Below the pieces are notes generated by a model. It saw nothing but the letters and a program-made list of their open reading frames with translations, was not told the DNA's origin and did no database searches. From Istiophorus platypterus (taxonomy: Eukaryota > Chordata > Actinopteri > Istiophoriformes > Istiophoridae): DNA of 64,000 bases. A program made the position numbers and the translations under genes. The stretch lies in the NCBI GenBank assembly GCA_016859345.1, contig CM029120.1, positions 8,572,001 to 8,636,000 of the forward strand, given 5' to 3'. The first letter of the stretch is position 1. Every line of letters starts with the position of its first letter. Positions 59,526 to 64,000 of the stretch are shown piece by piece.

Positions 59526-62500
59526 GCCTACCTGTGGTATTGTGCTTGGAGGAACTGGAACTCATCCTTGATGCGGTCACAGGAATCAGAAGTGGTGAAC
59601 TTGAGAGTTTGACTGGACTGAGAAGACGCCTGGGGGATAAAAAACAAGACGACAACATGAGTGGTTTTCATAAACTCACGCAGGGGCCTAAAGTACACTC
59701 ACAAAGATCCCTGCAAATTAGAAATCTCCTCTTGCCCCATAGGCACCTCCGGGTTACTTTATTGCTACAACTGCTGGACCAAAACTGTATTTGGCATGGG
59801 TCATCTGATACCGCAGTTTGCTTACACAGCCTCTGCTTTACTAAACCATAACCTGTCCTAACAAGAAAGGAATTAGAAAATGGGCCAGTGGTGTATATGT
59901 CTTTGTCCTGCTGCTTAGAAACCGGACGATGAGTGCGTGTTTTAATTAAAGCGTGTTTGGGTTTGTTTAGAAACAGCAATTTGACCTCTGGGATTAACCC
60001 TTTGAGAGGATAGTCAAAATGAAGGCTGGCCTAAACTGAGGCTCATGTTGAGCGTTAAATGAGATAAAGAAATAGACTGTATGTTTGACTTGTACGCTAC
60101 AAACCGGAGAAGGAGATCACCTAGCACTCAATTGCCCAAACAACCACAGATATCTTTAAAAGCTGTTCTTGATAAACTGACATGCAACAGTCCTCTTTAG
60201 GGGGAAAAAAAAAAAAAATTGCTGGACTAGCACTTTTAGGAACAGTGTGTCGATTGAAGAAATGTGCTTACAGAAGGCGAGATTAAAGTGTGCCGATGCT
60301 GAACATATGTCAGAGGTATTTACAGGGTGCATTAGAAGTCTGGTTATGTATAGAAAAACCATCAGTGCAAAGCTGTAATCCAGGGTTTATCCTGTGCCCT
60401 AAACCTCATTACTCTCTACATAAGTGGCACAAGGGCAAGAGGTTTCCAGCGGGATTATGGGACTGAGTAGAGAGGATGGAGTCACCCGGTTACACAGAGG
60501 TCAAAACTCCATCCAGAATTGCAAAATTCATCCATTTGCTGTGCTTTCTAAGCAGACAAGAATACGTAAACTAGTCAATTCAATGGTTTTAACGGGAGTA
60601 AATGTGGGCATTGAAGAGTTGTTGAAGCCACTTAGTCGAGTGATAATTCAAATGAACTGCTGCAACTTTAGGCTGAGTAAAATTTCACTAGGCATAATTC
60701 ACTATTTTCTAACATTTTGGATAATATACAATTAATCGAGTCTGTTGTGAAAAAATTATGGGAGAAAAAATGCTTAATAATCACCTTTCCCTGCCTCTCT
60801 AAATTTGCTGGTACTCTCTATTTTATACACTTGTAAACAATACAATTCACTGTTTTCTGAATTCTTTTAGACTAACCAATTGGCTGTAAAAATTAGAGCA
60901 ACAACTAAGAATTATTTTCATTATCAATTAATGTGCCGAACGGCCTGATTTTCTCGGTTAATTGAATAATTGTTTAGTCTGTAAAATGTCAGAAAAAGGT
61001 GGAAAAAACCTACTCCAGTGTCAGAGTCCATGTGAAAGGCTTGTTTTGTCCAAGCGACACTCTAAAGCCCAAATATATTTCATTTACTGTGATATAAAAC
61101 AGAGAAGAGCTAAATCTTAATATTTTAGAGGATGAAAACAGCAATTTTGTCAATGACAATAACCATCAGTTGCGGCTGACAAAGAATGAGTTAACTAATC
61201 TCTAAGATAAAAGTAAGTCAGGGTTAATGTTCTGTGTCTTATCAAACGGTTAAGATAGGAAAAGTAGTATTGTAGCACTGAACTGGTTCAGCTTGAGTCA
61301 TGTTCACAGGGTGATACAGAATTCTTATTAAGAGCTGACGGCAATTTGAAACTGAACCTCAGAAAGACAAACCACAGTAACGTGTTGAAAATAACCAACA
61401 AGAATATATATTTACGGCAGTGTTTGTCATGCTCATGCAGCACTTCTCTCACCTATGGTTTTCTGCCTTGGGTGTTGCTCAATGCAGTTTGTCTGAGTTG
61501 GTCATAAAAGTCTGATACTATTTTGTTAGATCCAACAGAAAAAGACCAGGACTGCAAACAACCATTATTTTTTTCATTGGTCAATCTGATGGTTACCTAC
61601 TTAATTTCTCATCCGGTCAATAAAACATTGGAAAAAGCCAGAAAAACAGTGAGGAATTCCCGTCACATCATCTTACCATAAATATTGACATACAAATATA
61701 TTTATATGTCCTGACAACAGTCGAAAACCCAGAGTTTTTCAGTTTACTCTCATAGACAGCTATGAAAACTGACATATATTCATATTTGAGAAACTGGAAC
61801 CACTGATGTTTTTTTTTTTTTTAAATATCGTGCTTAAAATTTTAACTCAAATGATTAATACAAAATTTGCAGATTGTTTTCTTAGTTTCTTTTTCATTTC
61901 AAGAGCTGCAGCCATTAGTTGATAAATGGATCAATACTGTAAACCGAATAAGTATTGTAAACTAACCCCTTTGAGCTATTTTGTAAAACTTTACAGGAAA
62001 AATTACCAACCGATCGCTCCAGATAACAATTTCCAGATTAGTCGATATGAAAAACAAACCTTGTCGACATCTTTATTTCCCTTGTTGTAACCAAGTATTA
62101 ATACTAATTAGCATGTAAACTGAGGTGAAATAAACCAGTATTGCCGGGAGTGTTTGCAGTGGTGCTTTTTAATTTTCTACCTCCTCCCTGACTTGTAAGG
62201 ATCCTTTTACTTCCCTGTGACATCTTAGTACAGTTAATTTGGCATTAGTTGGCCATGACTTGAAAGAAAACGCACTGAATGATTGAATCCGGCCTTGAGG
62301 AGCAGCTACCTGTCTCATTTTAAGTCTCCCGTTTGCATTGCTGTTTCTCAGAGCTCATCAAAAAGCTGACAAATGCTAATTGAAATTCTACCCAGGATGT
62401 GCAGCAGTGTGTGTAATTCTGGTTTTAAAAGATTTTAAGATAATTCATTTATCCAGCAGGTGTCCAAATTGGTCTATTAAAGTCACTTCGCATTTATTTA

Positions 62501-62916
62501 GTGTAAAAATAAATAAATAAAAACGAATCAAGAAGAAAAGAGCAGAATAATACACCGACTTAATCTCACAGATTTCAGCAATCAACTTCAATTAGCTGTT
62601 TCGAGTAACGCTAGCTAACGACGCGCTGCTCTTCTTCAGCCAGATACGGGCGAGTTAGCGACAAACCGACCGGCAGAGTTTATTTAATATCTCTAAGACG
62701 ACTCTTCTCCCGCATTATAACGACACAAACGCCGTGGGGAGACGCGGACGAGGGGGCCATTGTGAGACAAGCTGACAGCTACCTGCGGCCAGCGGTGCTA
62801 GTATCAGCTGTCGGTTGCTAGCTAGCGTTAGCTCGGCTCCGCTCAGTTGCTCAGTTTCCAACCGGGACAAGTTCGACTAGCCTACTTACCGAGTGCCTTG
62901 ATTGAGGAAACATCAT
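57828..62916 (-). CDS. tle5: TLE family member 5 (AES, amino-terminal enhancer of split)
   Basis: Short Groucho-family nuclear corepressor that oligomerises with full-length TLEs and antagonises them in Wnt, Notch and NF-kB contexts (family knowledge). Exons on minus: 62890-62916, 59532-59629, 59179-59242, 58685-58729, 58534-58596, 58349-58423 and 57828-58067. Phases agree and give 203 aa; human TLE5 is 197 aa. Exon 1 codes only MMFPQSRHS. The Q domain follows: LKFTTSDSCDRIKDEFQFLQ, then LKLECDKLASEKSEMQRHYI, then YYEMSYGLNIEMHKQ, then AEIVKRLNGICAQVLPYLSQ. It ends with a short GP-like region and an acidic tail EDGDKSD followed by TAG. There is no WD40 domain, and the stop is in the last exon, so this is TLE5 rather than a truncated TLE1-4. 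Intron 1 is 3.3 kb and carries two family B repeats. Confidence 0.97.
59483..59522 (+). repeat. (GT)n microsatellite in tle5 intron 2
   Basis: About 40 bp of GT repeats ending only 10 bp from the splice donor of tle5 exon 2. The repeat is CA on the sense strand. CA repeats near donors are known splicing enhancers bound by hnRNP L. Confidence 0.85.
60880..61190 (+). repeat. Teleost interspersed repeat, family B copy 3 (tle5 intron 1)
   Basis: Landmarks TTGTTTAGTCTGTAAAATGT, GGCTTGTTTTGTCCAAGC, AAAGCCCAAATATATTTCAT and GATATAAAACAGAGAAGAGC occur in family order. Confidence 0.6.
61560..61930 (+). repeat. Teleost interspersed repeat, family B copy 4 (tle5 intron 1)
   Basis: Landmarks ACCATTATTTTTTTCATTGG, TCATCCGGTCAATAAAAC, TTTGAGAAACTGGAACCAC and the closing TTTCATTTCAAGAGCTGCAG. 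It lies 370 bp from copy 3 in the same orientation. Confidence 0.6.
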
Positions 62917-63150
62917 GTCAGCAGTGTGTTTCTCCCCGTTCCCTCGCTCTGGTCGGACTTAGCGGGCTAGCCGGCTAAGCTAACGGGTCCCCCGGGTATT
63001 ATTAAACGATCGGAGACGCTATTCGCACTTTGTACTCTGTCATCGTTTACAATAACGTTAGCTAACGTCAAGGCAGCAGGAGCCGACGATCGCCTCCTGG
63101 TCTCCGCGGTCGCAAACGCCGCGGCCTCGGGAGGACGGACGAGCTAACCG
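62600..63150 (-). promoter_or_regulatory. CpG-island promoter of tle5
   Basis: CpG-rich stretch around exon 1 with many TTAGC/GCTAA words (for example 62608-62617, 62817-62833, 62958-62982, 63053-63067) and no TATA box. Transcription probably starts just upstream of 62950. Confidence 0.55.
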
Positions 63151-63159
63151 AAGATTTAA

Positions 63160-63660
63160 AGCAAAAAAAAAAAAAAAAAAAAAGAGAGGGGGAGAAAAGA
63201 AGCGTCTTCAAAGCGAACTCGGGTTTTTCTTTTCTTTTTTCTTTTTTGGAGTAACGTTAACGCTGCGCCTCCCCGGGGGAAACCCTGGATGTTGACACAT
63301 GAGCCCCCGACTTTCCTCTGCGCCGAGGAGAAGAGCAGCATCACCCGGAAAACGAACCGAGCGGCGGAGGAGCGGGCGCCCCGTGTGACGCAGAGCTGAA
63401 CTGACCGGCCGGTCCCCGCCGCCAGGGCCGGAGGGAGGCAGGGCGGCGGCCCGGGGGGTGGGTGAGGGGGCCCCCGGCGGGCCCCGGCGGGCCCCGGCCC
63501 GACATGTCTCGGCCCAAGACAAAACAAAACAAACAAACAAAAAGTTGTTTTTTTTGTTGTTGTTTTTTTTCAAAAGCGCCAGAGATGGCAGGATGTGAGA
63601 CAAGGGCCCCCAGCCCCCCCACAAGGGCCCCACCCCCCCCCCCCCCCCCCAGCCTCCACG
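63160..63660. repeat. Low-complexity GC-rich flank with homopolymers
   Basis: Contains an A run at 63164-63183, two tandem GGCGGGCCCC units at about 63476-63496, T-rich runs near 63548-63570 and a C run of about 18 at 63633-63650. The Pro/Gly-rich frames on both strands reflect composition. No gene is supported. Confidence 0.6.
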
Positions 63661-63709
63661 CTCGTCATACTAAGGCTGAACCGGAAAAACACACTCATCG
63701 GTGATGTCA

Positions 63710-64000
63710 TGTGTTGCCCTCGTGTGTCATCACAGAGGTAGTTGTCGTCAGGTGTCTCTTTGCGGTCATTTTCGGTCTCGGCGTAGTCATTTTGAATCTC
63801 CCTTTTCGTGTCTCCGTTCCCAGGTCGTGCCTCCTCATGGTTCTGTAGTGTTTTGAGTCTGCGCTCGCGGTCGTCCTGTGACTCCTCGTAGTCACTTTGC
63901 ATCTCTTTGTTGTCAGTTTCTGTACGTCTTTTGTGGTCATCCTGTGTCTCTTTGTAGTCTTTTTGTGTCTCGTGGACATTCTGCGTCTCCTCGTGGTGAT
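63710..64000 (+). repeat. Degenerate 21-bp minisatellite, continues beyond window
   Basis: Units of about 21 bp resembling GTGTCTCTTTGTAGTCATTTT repeat with 20-40 percent variation, clearest from 63895 onwards. Because 21 is a multiple of three, open frames persist on the minus strand with a seven-residue Thr/Lys/Arg-rich period. Such arrays are common in fish. They look coding but are not known to be. Confidence 0.7.

Noticed and set aside
63156..63704. Pro/Gly/Arg-rich frames of up to 141 codons on both strands beyond tle5
   Set aside because: Compositional by-products of GC-rich low-complexity DNA and homopolymers upstream of a CpG-island promoter.
63570..63979. Thr/Lys/Arg-rich repetitive frames on minus at the right edge
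   Set aside because: Translation of a 21-bp minisatellite. Repeats of this kind yield open frames without being genes.
1..64000. CRISPR arrays, tRNA or rRNA genes, prokaryotic operons
   Set aside because: I looked for regular spacer-repeat arrays, cloverleaf-type sequences and gene clusters without introns. None was found. The only tRNA-like text is the decayed B-box of the SINE at 22880-23065.

Overview
The window is vertebrate nuclear DNA, almost certainly from a ray-finned (percomorph-type teleost) fish. The genes are split by GT-AG introns. Their best matches are vertebrate proteins whose human counterparts lie mostly on chromosome 19p13. The introns and spacers carry long CA/GT microsatellites, a Tc1-like transposon fossil, a tRNA-type SINE and several copies of two repeats familiar from fish genomes. 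No prokaryotic, plasmid or phage feature is present.

Layout from left to right: map1s on minus (1-9103, C-terminal end off the window); a three-exon CART neuropeptide gene on minus (9874-10801); yju2 on plus (13148-16699, spliceosome step-1 factor); shd on plus (19294-24199, SH2 adaptor); theg/spmap2 on plus (27049-29450, sperm flagellar THEG-repeat protein); a damaged gp130-family class I cytokine receptor on plus (30636 to about 33190); a Tc1-like transposase fossil (about 34640-35340); plpp2 on plus (36165-52551, lipid phosphate phosphatase with a 13.1 kb first intron); and tle5/aes on minus (57828-62916, Groucho-type corepressor without WD40 repeats). A degenerate 21-bp minisatellite closes the right edge.

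I placed exon boundaries by hand. For every complete gene the exon lengths add up to an intact reading frame, with GT donors and AG acceptors and matching phases: CART 108 aa, YJU2 344 aa, SHD 415 aa, THEG 239 aa from the ATG I chose, PLPP2 281 aa, TLE5 203 aa.

These genes are not a pathway or operon. They are a conserved vertebrate synteny block. The most interesting points are the CART paralogue directly upstream of map1s (in human, CARTPT is the neighbour of the paralogue MAP1B, so this looks like an ancestral MAP1-CART pair kept after genome duplication), its lost first dibasic cleavage site, the broken cytokine receptor, an X-box-like RFX site on the theg start codon, and an enhancer-like block in plpp2 intron 1. 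I did not find a new defence or mobile system.
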